From Caldibacillus debilis DSM 16016 (GTDB taxonomy: Bacteria > Bacillota > Bacilli > Bacillales > Caldibacillaceae): 64,000 bases of DNA. How positions within the stretch are numbered: position 1 is the first letter of the stretch; each line of letters opens with the position of its first letter. The notes beneath the pieces were generated by a model. That model made no database searches and was not told the DNA's origin. It saw only the letters and a program-made list of their open reading frames with translations. Made by a program: the position numbers and the translations under genes. The DNA lies in contig NZ_KB912880.1 in the NCBI RefSeq assembly GCF_000383875.1, forward strand, positions 176,642 to 240,641. The letters are read 5' to 3'. This document shows, in pieces, positions 18,721 to 26,638 of this stretch.

Positions 18721-18820
18721 TTATCCACAGGAAAAGGGTGAAAACCTGTGAATAATCTGTTAATATGTTAGAAAAAAACCTGTAATTTCAAGGCGGAAAT
18801 TGTGGATTAAATTATCCACA
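18721..18820. promoter_or_regulatory. Cluster of four DnaA boxes upstream of sda
   Basis: Two perfect TTATCCACA boxes (18721-18729, 18812-18820) on the forward strand. Two more lie in the opposite sense: TGTGAATAA (18747-18755, reading TTATTCACA on the reverse strand) and TGTGGATTA (18801-18809). The last pair forms an inverted arrangement. In B. subtilis DnaA binds such boxes to activate sda, coupling the checkpoint to replication initiation. Confidence 0.9.
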
Positions 18821-19203
18821 ATGTTGAAGGAAGCTTCCAATTGTCGAAAAGTTTTTCCCCCATGTCGGTTTTTTTGGGGCGGTGTCGAAGAAGGAGGGGC
18901 GGGCTTCCGGGAAAAACCGGCCCCGTTTCACCGATGTTCATATGGCCGGTTATCGCATCAATTTCTTGGGAAACCGGCAGCGTTTCAACCGGAAAGGAAA
19001 CTTCTTGAAAAGAATCGGATCCGGTTTCAGTTTGTCGGCCTAAGGCGCGTCGAAGTCACCGAGGAGATAACGATGCTGAAACCGGCGGTAAACGATTTGC
19101 GGGAATCGGAAATCCTCGGCTGCGGCATCCGAAACGAGGACGCCTGAAGCACGGATCCGACAGCCGACCCCGTGAAAATCTTGACGCGTCCCGTTCAATT
19201 CCC
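18821..19203 (+). other. Intergenic stretch between sda control region and yqeG
   Basis: No recognised gene. A forward frame (18800-19147) exists but has no ribosome site and a composition-driven product. Lipoprotein gene yqeF, found here in B. subtilis, is absent. A yqeG promoter lies at the end. Confidence 0.5.
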
Positions 19204-19205
19204 TT

Positions 19206-19234
19206 TTGAAATTTGCAACGTTTTCCGGTATGAT
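19206..19234 (+). promoter_or_regulatory. Sigma-A-type promoter of the yqeG operon
   Basis: TTGAAA (19206-19211) and TATGAT (19229-19234) with an ideal 17-bp spacer, about 32 bases upstream of yqeG. Confidence 0.75.
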
Positions 19235-19266
19235 TAATTTCATGCGATTCGTATTGGGGTGCATGG

Positions 19267-19812
19267 ATGATGTGGAAAAAATTTCTGCCGAACGATTTCG
19301 TTCCATCGGTCCGGGACATTTCCCCGGAATATTTGAAGAAACGGGAGATCCAAGGAATCATCACCGATTTGGACAACACCCTCGTGGAATGGGACAGGCC
19401 CCTGGCCACACCGGATGTCCGGTCCTGGATGGAAAATATGAAGGCCCACGGCATCCGGGTCGTGATCGTCTCGAACAACTCCAAAAAGCGGGTCTTCGCT
19501 TTTGCCGACCCGCTCAACGTGCCCTTTGTCTGCAGGGCGAAAAAGCCCCTCGGCAAGTCCTTCCGAAAGGCGCTCGAGATCCTGGATTTGCCGAAGGAGA
19601 AAGTGGCCGTCGTCGGCGATCAGCTGCTGACGGACATCTACGGGGGGAACCGCAGCGGGTTTTTTACCATTTTGGTCGTCCCCGTCGCCCAATCGGACGG
19701 ATTCATGACAAAAATCAACCGGATGATTGAAAGAAAGCTGTTCCGGTGGTTTGAAAAAAAGGGACTTTTCCCGTGGAAGGAGGGTGTACGTGGAAAAAGT
19801 GTTGACCTGTGA
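19267..19812 (+). CDS. yqeG: YqeG family HAD-superfamily phosphatase
   Basis: HAD IIIA phosphatase of the YqeG family, substrate not established. The 181-residue protein shows IITDLDNTLVEWD (catalytic DxD pair), VIVSNNSKKRV (motif II Ser), an AKKPLGKSF lysine and VAVVGDQLLTDIYGGNR (motif III/IV Asp pair). It is the first gene of a tightly packed cluster: its last 23 bases overlap yqeH. Conserved linkage with the ribosome-assembly GTPase gene yqeH and with aroE and yhbY is typical of Firmicutes. Confidence 0.93.
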   Translation: MMWKKFLPNDFVPSVRDISPEYLKKREIQGIITDLDNTLVEWDRPLATPDVRSWMENMKAHGIRVVIVSNNSKKRVFAFADPLNVPFVCRAKKPLGKSFRKALEILDLPKEKVAVVGDQLLTDIYGGNRSGFFTILVVPVAQSDGFMTKINRMIERKLFRWFEKKGLFPWKEGVRGKSVDL

Positions 19813-20893
19813 AGGCTGCGGCGCGCCGCTGCAGTCGGAAGACCCGAGCCGTGCCGGCTACCTTCCGGAATCGGCGCTGGCGGGGGGAAAACGGATTTGC
19901 CAGCGCTGCTTCCGGTTGAAGCATTACAACGAAAACACCGATGTGCCGCTGGATGATGGCCGCTTTTTAAAAATGCTGCATGAAATCGGGCAAAAAAAGG
20001 CCCTGTTCGTCAAGATCGTGGACATTTTCGATTTCAACGGCAGCTGGCTGCCGGGCATTCACCGGTTTGCCGGAAGGAATCCCGTATTATTGATCGGCAA
20101 CAAGGCGGATCTTCTGCCGAAATCGGTGAATAAAGACCGGGTCGTCCAATGGATGCGTAGCGAGGCGAAACATTTGGGGCTGAAACCGGTGGACATCCTG
20201 TTGATCAGCGCGGAAAAGGGGTACCGCATCCGGGAAGCCATCGAGATGATCGATTATTACCGGAACGGCGGGGACGTGTACGTGATCGGCTGCACAAATG
20301 TCGGGAAATCGACGTTTATCAACCGGCTGGTGAAAGAAATCCGGGATGAGGATACGGGCATTACGACCTCGTTTTATCCCGGCACGACGTTGAACATCAT
20401 CGAGGTGCCGCTGGAGGACGGGAAAACCCTGTATGATACGCCGGGAATCATCAACCATCACCAGATGGCCCACTATGTGGGGAAACGGGATTTAAAGATC
20501 ATCACGCCGAAGAAGGAAATCAAGCCGAAGATATACCAATTGAACGACGGCCAAACCCTGTTTTTCGGCGGTCTGGCCAGGCTGGACTTCCTCAAAGGGG
20601 AGCGCACCCCCTTTACCTGTTATTTGTCCAATGATTTGCTCGTCCACCGGACCAAACTGGAAAGGGCCGACGAACTTTACGAAAACCAGAGGGGAAAACT
20701 GTTGTCCCCGCCCGGGGAAGAGGACCTCGACCGGTTTCCCCCTTTCTATCGGCAGGAATTTTCTATCAAGCGGGAAAAAACGGATATCGTCTTCTCGGGG
20801 CTCGGCTGGGTGACGGTGAACCGGCCGAACGTCGTCGTTGCCGCTTATGCGCCGAAGGGCGTCCATGTGTTTATCCGGAAATCGATTATTTAG
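19790..20893 (+). CDS. yqeH: Circularly permuted ribosome-biogenesis GTPase YqeH
   Basis: GTPase needed for 30S subunit assembly. The 367-residue protein begins with a zinc finger (CEGCGAPLQ...CQRCFRLKHYN). The G motifs are circularly permuted: G4 NKADLLPK near residue 103, then G5 ISAEKGY, then G1 GCTNVGKSTF near 167, then G3 DTPGI. An RNA-binding C-terminal region ends ...YAPKGVHVFIRKSII. I start at GTG 19790, 5 bases after AAGGAGG, inside the 3' end of yqeG; the longer frame from 19727 would add unrelated residues. aroE begins 12 bases after its stop. Confidence 0.96.
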   Translation: MEKVLTCEGCGAPLQSEDPSRAGYLPESALAGGKRICQRCFRLKHYNENTDVPLDDGRFLKMLHEIGQKKALFVKIVDIFDFNGSWLPGIHRFAGRNPVLLIGNKADLLPKSVNKDRVVQWMRSEAKHLGLKPVDILLISAEKGYRIREAIEMIDYYRNGGDVYVIGCTNVGKSTFINRLVKEIRDEDTGITTSFYPGTTLNIIEVPLEDGKTLYDTPGIINHHQMAHYVGKRDLKIITPKKEIKPKIYQLNDGQTLFFGGLARLDFLKGERTPFTCYLSNDLLVHRTKLERADELYENQRGKLLSPPGEEDLDRFPPFYRQEFSIKREKTDIVFSGLGWVTVNRPNVVVAAYAPKGVHVFIRKSII

Positions 20894-20904
20894 GAGGGCA
20901 AACG

Positions 20905-21747
20905 GTGGCAAAGCTTTTCGGAATTATCGGCGATCCCGTGGAAAATTCCCTTTCCCCCGCCATTCACCGCCTCTTTTTTGACCAATGCGGAATCGACGCC
21001 GAATATCGGCGGTTCCCGGCGAAAAAGGAAGAGCTCCGGGAGAGGTTGCGGGAATTGAGAGAAAGGGACATTTCCGGATTCAATGTCACCCATCCGCATA
21101 AACAGGCGGTGATCGAATTTTTGGATGAAATCGATTTGCCCGCAAAAGAGGCGGGCGCCGTCAATACCGTCGTTTGCAAAGGGGGGCGATGGATCGGAAC
21201 GAACACGGACGGAACCGGCTTCATCGCTTCCTTGAAGGAACATGTCGCGGACATCGGGGGGATCAGCACGCTGATCATCGGTGCCGGAGGGGCGGCCAGG
21301 GCCATTTACCGCGCTTTGCTTGAAGAAGGGGCGAAAAGGATCGACGTGGCCAACCGCCATCCGGACCGTGCGGCATGGATGGTGGAGCGGTTGAACGGGG
21401 GGCGGGCCGAAAGCCGGGTGATGACGTTGGAAGACTGCGAACGGCGGCTTTCCGGTTACGGCCTCGTCGTGCAAACCACCCCGGTGGGGATGGCGCCCCT
21501 GGACGGCCGGGCGCCCGTTTCTTTGCGGCATCTATCCGACAAGGCCCTGGTCATCGATATCATCTATCATCCGAAAGAGACCGTCTTTTTGCGGGAGGCC
21601 CGGCGGAAGGGGGCGAAAACGGCAAACGGTTTGCCGATGCTCCTCCATCAGGCCGCTTTCGCCTTCCAAAAATGGTTCGGCCATCTTCCCGACATCGCCC
21701 CGGTCCGGGAAAAAATCGATCAAATATTGGAGGAAAGATCATGTTAA
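20905..21747 (+). CDS. aroE: Shikimate dehydrogenase
   Basis: Reduces 3-dehydroshikimate to shikimate with NADPH in aromatic amino-acid synthesis. The 280-residue protein has GDPVENSLSPAIHR (shikimate-binding SxS), FNVTHPHKQAV with the catalytic Lys, NTDGTGF with the partner Asp, the nucleotide-binding loop IIGAGGAARAI, ANRHPDRA (NADP phosphate contact) and the C-terminal NGLPMLLHQAAFAFQKWFG. It starts at GTG 20905 behind AGGAGGGCAAACG. Its last seven bases overlap the yhbY start, so translation is coupled. Confidence 0.97.
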   Translation: MAKLFGIIGDPVENSLSPAIHRLFFDQCGIDAEYRRFPAKKEELRERLRELRERDISGFNVTHPHKQAVIEFLDEIDLPAKEAGAVNTVVCKGGRWIGTNTDGTGFIASLKEHVADIGGISTLIIGAGGAARAIYRALLEEGAKRIDVANRHPDRAAWMVERLNGGRAESRVMTLEDCERRLSGYGLVVQTTPVGMAPLDGRAPVSLRHLSDKALVIDIIYHPKETVFLREARRKGAKTANGLPMLLHQAAFAFQKWFGHLPDIAPVREKIDQILEERSC

Positions 21748-22031
21748 CGGGCAAACAGAAACGGTTTCTCCGGGCAAAAGCCCATCATCTGCAGCCCATC
21801 TTCCAGGTGGGAAAGAGCGGCGTCAACAACAATTTGGTCGCCCAGGTGATGGACGCCCTGGAAGCCAGGGAATTGATCAAAATCCACGTGCTGAACAACT
21901 GTCCCCAGCCGGCGGATTCCGTCGCTTCCGAATTGGCGGAAAAAACCGGCGCGGAACTGGTGCAGACGATCGGAAAGACCATCGTTTTATATAAAGAATC
22001 CAAGGAAAACAAACAGATCGAACTGCCATAA
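21741..22031 (+). CDS. yhbY: YhbY/CRS1-YhbY RNA-binding protein (YqeI)
   Basis: Small CRM-domain RNA-binding protein associated with pre-50S particles. The 96-residue protein starts LTGKQKRFLRAKAHHLQPIF, followed by VGKSGV, the conserved GxxG-like loop of the family, then KIHVLNNC and GKTIVLYKESKENKQIELP. I take ATG 21741, behind GGAGGAAAGATC, which overlaps the aroE stop. The same frame runs open upstream to 21375, but that part lies inside aroE and is a shadow. Confidence 0.94.
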   Translation: MLTGKQKRFLRAKAHHLQPIFQVGKSGVNNNLVAQVMDALEARELIKIHVLNNCPQPADSVASELAEKTGAELVQTIGKTIVLYKESKENKQIELP

Positions 22032-22104
22032 GCCGGATGAAGGAGCGAGGGGATTTTCCATCCGCCGGCGGCCGGTATCATGAAATTGGCAAAGGATGAA
22101 TGAA

Positions 22105-22680
22105 ATGGGAAAAAGGATCGGCATTTTGGGCGGGACTTTCGATCCGCCCCACATCGGCCATTTGATCATCGCCGATGAAATTTTGCAGGCTTTCCGTTTG
22201 GAGGAAGTCCGCTTCATGCCCAATCATCTTCCGCCCCATAAAAAAAAGGACACGGACAGCACCGACGCGGACCGGTTGCACATGCTCCGGCTGGCGACGC
22301 AAGATCATCCCTTTTTTAAAATTGAAACGATTGAACTCGAACGGAAAGGCATATCCTACACCTATGACACGATGCGGCTCTTGAAAGCGAGGGAGCCGGA
22401 CGCCGAATTTTTCTTTATCATCGGCGCGGATATGGCGGAATATTTGCCGAAATGGCATAAGATCGACGAACTCGTCAAGCTCGTCCAATTCATCGTCGTC
22501 AACCGTCCGGGACATCGCATGGAAACCGACTATCCGGTGAAGAAGGTGAATATCCCGGATATTTCTATTTCTTCATCGGTGATTCGCGCTAAAATAGAAA
22601 AAGGGGAATCGGTGCGGTATTTACTGCCCCGCCCCGTTTGGGAATATATTAAGGAGAAGGGATTGTATGGATCGAGATAA
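22105..22680 (+). CDS. nadD: Nicotinate-nucleotide adenylyltransferase
   Basis: Transfers AMP from ATP to nicotinate mononucleotide in NAD synthesis. The 191-residue protein has the nucleotidyltransferase motif GGTFDPPHIGH at its start, RFMPNHLPPHKK, FFIIGADMAEYLPKWHKI, and the ISSSVIRAKI motif (ISTxxxR class) near the C-terminus. I start at ATG 22105 (GKRIGILGG); an ATG at 22096 overlaps the ribosome site AAAGGATG. It overlaps yqeK by 14 bases. Confidence 0.97.
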   Translation: MGKRIGILGGTFDPPHIGHLIIADEILQAFRLEEVRFMPNHLPPHKKKDTDSTDADRLHMLRLATQDHPFFKIETIELERKGISYTYDTMRLLKAREPDAEFFFIIGADMAEYLPKWHKIDELVKLVQFIVVNRPGHRMETDYPVKKVNIPDISISSSVIRAKIEKGESVRYLLPRPVWEYIKEKGLYGSR

Positions 22681-23248
22681 GGCGCTGGAAATGGTCAGGA
22701 AACAATTGCCGGAAAAACGGTACGTCCATACGCTGGGGGTTGTCGAAACGGCGCTCCGCCTTTCGGAAAAATACGGCGGTGACGCAAAAAAAATCGAATT
22801 GGCGGCCATCTTCCACGACTACGCCAAATACCTGCCGGACGAGGAGATGCGGGAAATCATCGTAAAGGAAAACCTGCCCCGGCGGCTCCTCCGGTTCCAC
22901 AGGGAGCTTTGGCACGCCCCGGTGGGCGCCTGCCTGGTGAAAAAGGAGGCCGGGATTGAAGACGAGGAGATTTTAAACGGCATCCGCTACCATACGACCG
23001 GCCGGGCCAATATGACCCTGCTGGAAAAAATCGTCTTTTTGGCCGATTACATCGAACCGGGGAGAAACTTTCCCGGAGTCGATCCGGTCCGCAAGCGGGC
23101 GGAAGAAAGTCTGGACGGGGCCGTTCTTCTGGCCCTGGAACAAACCATTTCCTTTTTGCTCTCCAAACATTCGAAGATTTATCCGGATACGATCGATGCC
23201 TACAACGATTTGATCGACAAATGCAAAGGAGGGGTTTCCGGCGAATGA
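22667..23248 (+). CDS. yqeK: HD-domain Ap4A hydrolase YqeK
   Basis: Symmetrical diadenosine tetraphosphate (Ap4A) hydrolase of the HD superfamily, as shown for B. subtilis and other Firmicute YqeK. The 193-residue protein has KRYVHTLGVVETALRLS, the HD motif AAIFHDYAKYLP near residue 50, LWHAPVGACLV, and IRYHTTGRANMTLLEKIVFLADYIEPGR with the later His and Asp ligands. It is wedged between nadD (14-base overlap) and rsfS (4-base overlap), indicating strict co-translation. Confidence 0.94.
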   Translation: MDRDKALEMVRKQLPEKRYVHTLGVVETALRLSEKYGGDAKKIELAAIFHDYAKYLPDEEMREIIVKENLPRRLLRFHRELWHAPVGACLVKKEAGIEDEEILNGIRYHTTGRANMTLLEKIVFLADYIEPGRNFPGVDPVRKRAEESLDGAVLLALEQTISFLLSKHSKIYPDTIDAYNDLIDKCKGGVSGE

Positions 23249-23610
23249 ATCCGCGTGAAAAGCTGGCTCTTGTTTACCGGGCGCTGGAAAACAAAAAAGC
23301 GGAAAACATTGTGGTTTTAAACATGCAGGGAATCTCCGTCGTCGCCGACTTTTTCGTCATCTGCCACGGCAATTCGGACAAGCAGGTTCAGGCCATCGCC
23401 CAAGAACTGAAGGAAAAGATCGGGGAATACGGCTTGCCGGCCAAGACGATGGAAGGATACGACGAAGCCAGATGGGTATTGGCCGATTTGGGGGATGTCG
23501 TCGTCCATATTTTCCACCGGGAAGAAAGGGAGTATTACAATTTGGAGCGGCTGTGGGGGGACGCGAAGCGGGAAGATCTGGAAGATCTGAAGAGTGAAGC
23601 GGCGCCGTGA
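23245..23610 (+). CDS. rsfS: Ribosomal silencing factor RsfS (YqeL)
   Basis: Binds ribosomal protein uL14 and prevents subunit joining during starvation. The 121-residue product has KKAENIVVLNMQGISVVADFFVICHGNSDKQV, GYDEARWVLADLGDVVVHIF and REYYNLERLWGDA, all diagnostic. I start at ATG 23245, which overlaps the yqeK stop as ATGA; AAAGGAGGGG lies 10 bases upstream. The earlier ATG at 23221 would precede the ribosome site. Its stop overlaps the yqeM start by four bases. Confidence 0.96.
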   Translation: MNPREKLALVYRALENKKAENIVVLNMQGISVVADFFVICHGNSDKQVQAIAQELKEKIGEYGLPAKTMEGYDEARWVLADLGDVVVHIFHREEREYYNLERLWGDAKREDLEDLKSEAAP

Positions 23611-24353
23611 TTTACCGCCATTTCGCCCAAGTGTACGACCTGGTCATGGATGAGGCCCCCTACGGCGACTGGATCGATTTTTTTCTGCGAAAGCAAAAAA
23701 AATATTGCCCCCACGGGAAAAAGGTGCTTGATTTGGCCTGCGGAACGGGGACCGTAACGATGATGCTCCATGAACGGGGATTTGAGGTGGCCGGGGCGGA
23801 TCTCTCGGAAGAGATGCTTGCGGTCGCGGCGGAAAAATCCCTGGAAAAAGGCTACCGCATCCCTTTTTTTGCGCAAGACATGACCGCGATGGAAGATATC
23901 GGCCGTTTCGATATGGTCGTGATTTTCTGCGATTCCTTGAATTATTTGCGGGAAAAGGGGGATGTGGCCAAAGCCTTCGCCAACGTCCGCCGGCTTTTGA
24001 ACGACGGGGGCCTGTTCCTCTTTGATGTCCACTCCCTTTACAAAGTGAACCGCTGGTATCCCGGAAAAACCTTCGCCTATAACGGCGAAGAAGTTTCCTA
24101 TATTTGGAATTGCTTTCAAGGGGTTGAAGAGAACAGCGTGGAACATGAACTGACCTTTTTTGTCCGGGACGGTGAGGGGGAACTTTACCGGAGATTCGAC
24201 GAGATCCATCTGCAGCGCACCTTTCCCCCTTCCGAATATGGGCGCATGCTGGAGGAGGCGGGGTTTGTTGTATTGGATATGGAAGGGGATTTCGGCGGCG
24301 AAGTGAAAGAGGAAAGCGAGAGGATCTTTTTTACCGCCAAAAGGGAAGGCTGA
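23607..24353 (+). CDS. yqeM: Class I SAM-dependent methyltransferase YqeM
   Basis: Methyltransferase of unknown substrate, last gene of the yqeG-yqeM cluster. The 248-residue protein has the SAM-binding motif VLDLACGTGTVTMML near residue 40, an acidic residue after beta-2 (VAGADLSEEML), and motif FDMVVIFCDSLNYL. The start is GTG 23607 overlapping the rsfS stop (GTGA). It faces comER, which is transcribed toward it; no clear T-rich terminator separates them. Confidence 0.88.
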   Translation: MIYRHFAQVYDLVMDEAPYGDWIDFFLRKQKKYCPHGKKVLDLACGTGTVTMMLHERGFEVAGADLSEEMLAVAAEKSLEKGYRIPFFAQDMTAMEDIGRFDMVVIFCDSLNYLREKGDVAKAFANVRRLLNDGGLFLFDVHSLYKVNRWYPGKTFAYNGEEVSYIWNCFQGVEENSVEHELTFFVRDGEGELYRRFDEIHLQRTFPPSEYGRMLEEAGFVVLDMEGDFGGEVKEESERIFFTAKREG

Positions 24354-24504
24354 AGGAGAAAAAGGAAGAAAATTCTTTTTTCGCGGCTTCGGAAGCCTTC
24401 CCTTCCCCTTGCAATTTTTTTGAGAAAAAGAAGGAATTTTCCCTTCCCTATGGAATTTTAACAGTAGACGCTTCCGCCGGGTTCCGTTCGGCAGACGCCC
24501 CGGT

Positions 24505-25332
24505 TTACGGATTTTCGAAGGCTTTTTCGATCCCCTTCACATCTTCCCGGAATTTGTCCGCGGTTGCGGTGAACACCTTTCCGAACAGCTCCTGCAAATT
24601 GGCCTCCTCCAGCACCTTGATTCCCTCGCCGGTAATGCCTCCTTTTACCGTCACTTTTTCCTGCAACGATGCCAAGGAATAATAGTTTTTCTCCAGCAGA
24701 TTTCCCATCCCGACGAACATTTCCGCCGCAAGAAGCGAAGCGATTTCCCTTTCGATGCCGGTCTTTTCGGCCGCCGCTTCGATAAATTGCTGCAAAATAT
24801 AACTGAAGAAGGCGGGCCCGCAGCTTACGATATCGGATGCCACCCGCGTCCATTCCTGCCTGATGGCCACCGGAATCCCGATATGGGAGAGGAGCTCGTA
24901 GATTTTCTCTTCCCATTCCTTCGAACAGTTGGTTCCCGCGGTGATCAGGCAGCAGCCGGATAATGCCCGGTTCGTGATGCTGGGAATGGCCCGGATGCAG
25001 GAGCAGGGCAGCGCCTTCTCCAGCTGTTCCGGCGTGACCGGGCTCGTGATCGACACGGCGCATTTGTCCTTCGTAAAATATTTCCGGTTTTCTTTCAAAA
25101 ACCGGGGAAAATCGTGAGGCTTAATGGCGATGAAGATCACATCGCATTTGGCGATCACATCCGCCGGTCGGTCTTCGACGCGGATGAGCGGGTAGCTTTC
25201 CCGCAGCCTTTCCGCCTTTTTCCGGGTCCGGTTGGAAACGTGAATCTGTTCCTGTTTCGCCGCTTTCCCCTCAATCAACGCTTCCGCAAGGATTGTCCCC
25301 ATGTTTCCCGTACCAATGACACCGATCCGCAC
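24505..25332 (-). CDS. comER: ComER, pyrroline-5-carboxylate reductase-like protein
   Basis: ProC-family oxidoreductase-like protein divergent from comEA. In Bacillus ComER has been linked to sporulation and biofilm timing rather than to DNA uptake itself. The 275-residue product has the Rossmann motif GVIGTGNMGTIL, VSNRTRKKAE, FIAIKPHDFP, RAIPSITN and the C-terminal helical dimerisation part with VTVKGGITGEGIKVLEEA, close to the proline-biosynthetic TxPGGxT pattern. Its start is about 100 bases from comEA on the opposite strand, so control regions are shared. Confidence 0.92.
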   Translation of the reverse strand: MRIGVIGTGNMGTILAEALIEGKAAKQEQIHVSNRTRKKAERLRESYPLIRVEDRPADVIAKCDVIFIAIKPHDFPRFLKENRKYFTKDKCAVSITSPVTPEQLEKALPCSCIRAIPSITNRALSGCCLITAGTNCSKEWEEKIYELLSHIGIPVAIRQEWTRVASDIVSCGPAFFSYILQQFIEAAAEKTGIEREIASLLAAEMFVGMGNLLEKNYYSLASLQEKVTVKGGITGEGIKVLEEANLQELFGKVFTATADKFREDVKGIEKAFENP

Positions 25333-25436
25333 ACCTTTCCCTCCAAAAAGAATTATTCATAAAAGGTTATGCTAAGGTTCCGGATGAATATGACGAAGGA
25401 AAAAGAAACCGAAGGGAGTGGACGGAAGGATTGGAG

Positions 25437-26093
25437 TTGGAAAAATTTCGCGAGAAACGATGGCTCCTGTGGCTTCCGCCGGCGGCCGTCCTTTTGTTCT
25501 TCCTTTTCCGTCCGGAAGCGGACATCCCATGGGCGCCGGAACCGGAGGCGAAAAGCGCCCCGGATGCCCTGGAGGCTGCCGATGCTCCGGATGAAAGGGG
25601 CGCTGCCCCGGATGAAGCGGGTGATGCCGGGAAGGAAGAGCCGGAAGGGTGGAAGGTCGATGTGAAAGGGGCGGTGAAAAAACCAGGGGTCTATGCGGCC
25701 TCCCGATCCGACCGGGTGTTGGATCTCATCGAGCGGGCCGGCGGATTCGCGGAAGACGCGGACCGGGAAAAGATCAATCTGGCGCAGAAAGTGGCCGACG
25801 AAATGGTCATTTATGTCCCGAAGATCGGGGAGGAAATGCCGGATTTTTCGGGAGGAACGGCCGGGACCGGGGCGAACGGCGGGGAGGGCGGCGGGGCCGA
25901 AAAAGTGAACATCAACACCGCCGACGAAAGCCTTTTGCAAACCTTGCCGGGCATCGGGCCCGCAAAGGCGAAGGCGATCATCGAATACCGGGAGGAGAAC
26001 GGGCCCTTCCGCTCCGCGGAAGACATTAAAAACGTCTCCGGGATCGGGGAAAAGACCTTCGAAAAAATAGCCGGCCATATATCGGTAAAATAG
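25437..26093 (+). CDS. comEA: Late competence DNA receptor ComEA
   Basis: Membrane-bound DNA-binding protein that pulls transforming DNA across the periplasm-like space. N-terminal anchor at about residues 9-24 (WLLWLPPAAVLLFFLF), then an acidic Ala/Glu/Pro linker. An SLBB-type domain follows (WKVDVKGAVKKPGVYAASRSDRVLDLIERAGGF), then a Gly-rich hinge and a C-terminal helix-hairpin-helix (INTADESLLQTLPGIGPAKAKAIIEYR...GIGEKTFEKI). I start at TTG 25437, 6 bases after GGAAGGA; TTG 25431 is also in frame. No ComK-box pair is obvious upstream. Confidence 0.94.
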   Translation: MEKFREKRWLLWLPPAAVLLFFLFRPEADIPWAPEPEAKSAPDALEAADAPDERGAAPDEAGDAGKEEPEGWKVDVKGAVKKPGVYAASRSDRVLDLIERAGGFAEDADREKINLAQKVADEMVIYVPKIGEEMPDFSGGTAGTGANGGEGGGAEKVNINTADESLLQTLPGIGPAKAKAIIEYREENGPFRSAEDIKNVSGIGEKTFEKIAGHISVK

Positions 26094-26159
26094 CCGGTAT
26101 GGTAAAATTTTATTGATATCTTTCGACAAAATCACAGCGAACACAGGGGGCGGATGAAC

Positions 26160-26624
26160 GTGGAACGGATTTCATGGGATCAATATTTTATGGCCCAATG
26201 CTATTTGCTTTCTTTGCGGAGCACCTGCACGAGGCTGATGGTGGGCGCGACGATCGTCCGGGACAAGCGGATCATCGCCGGCGGTTATAACGGATCGATC
26301 GCCGGGGGCGACCATTGCATCGACAAAGGCTGCTACATCATCGACAACCATTGCGTGCGGACGATCCACGCGGAAATGAATGCCATCCTGCAATGCGCCA
26401 AATTCGGGGTGCCGACGGAAGGCGCGGAAATCTACGTGACCCATTTCCCCTGCCTGCAATGCAGCAAGGCGATCATCCAGGCCGGCATCCGAAAGGTTTA
26501 CTACGGGGAGGATTACCATAACCACCCCTTCGCCGTCGAATTGTTTCAACAGGCGAATGTCCATGTGGAAAAAGTGAAGTTGGAAACGGACGCCATCGAT
26601 ATTAAATTGCCCTGGAAAAGATGA
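26160..26624 (+). CDS. comEB: ComEB, dCMP deaminase family protein (C-terminally short)
   Basis: Zinc-dependent deoxycytidylate deaminase family protein. It has SWDQYFMAQCYLLSLRSTCTR, GATIVRDKRIIAGGYNGSI, the catalytic TIHAEMNAIL (HAE) and the zinc motif PCLQCSKAIIQAGI. I start at GTG 26160 (MERISWDQ), the conserved family start; ATG 26154 is in frame two codons earlier. The product, about 154 residues, lacks the roughly 35-residue C-terminal tail of B. subtilis ComEB but keeps all catalytic residues. It lies between comEA and comEC as usual. Confidence 0.94.
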   Translation: MERISWDQYFMAQCYLLSLRSTCTRLMVGATIVRDKRIIAGGYNGSIAGGDHCIDKGCYIIDNHCVRTIHAEMNAILQCAKFGVPTEGAEIYVTHFPCLQCSKAIIQAGIRKVYYGEDYHNHPFAVELFQQANVHVEKVKLETDAIDIKLPWKR

Positions 26625-26638
26625 AAGGGTGATCTCCG

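Noticed and set aside
18721-18820. DnaA boxes as a possible replication origin
   Set aside because: No dnaA or dnaN, and no AT-rich unwinding cluster of origin type. The boxes sit exactly upstream of sda, which explains them.
25333-25436. ComK boxes in the comER-comEA gap
   Set aside because: Only one weak AAAA-N5-ATT-like element was found; the paired AAAA-N5-TTTT boxes are not present.
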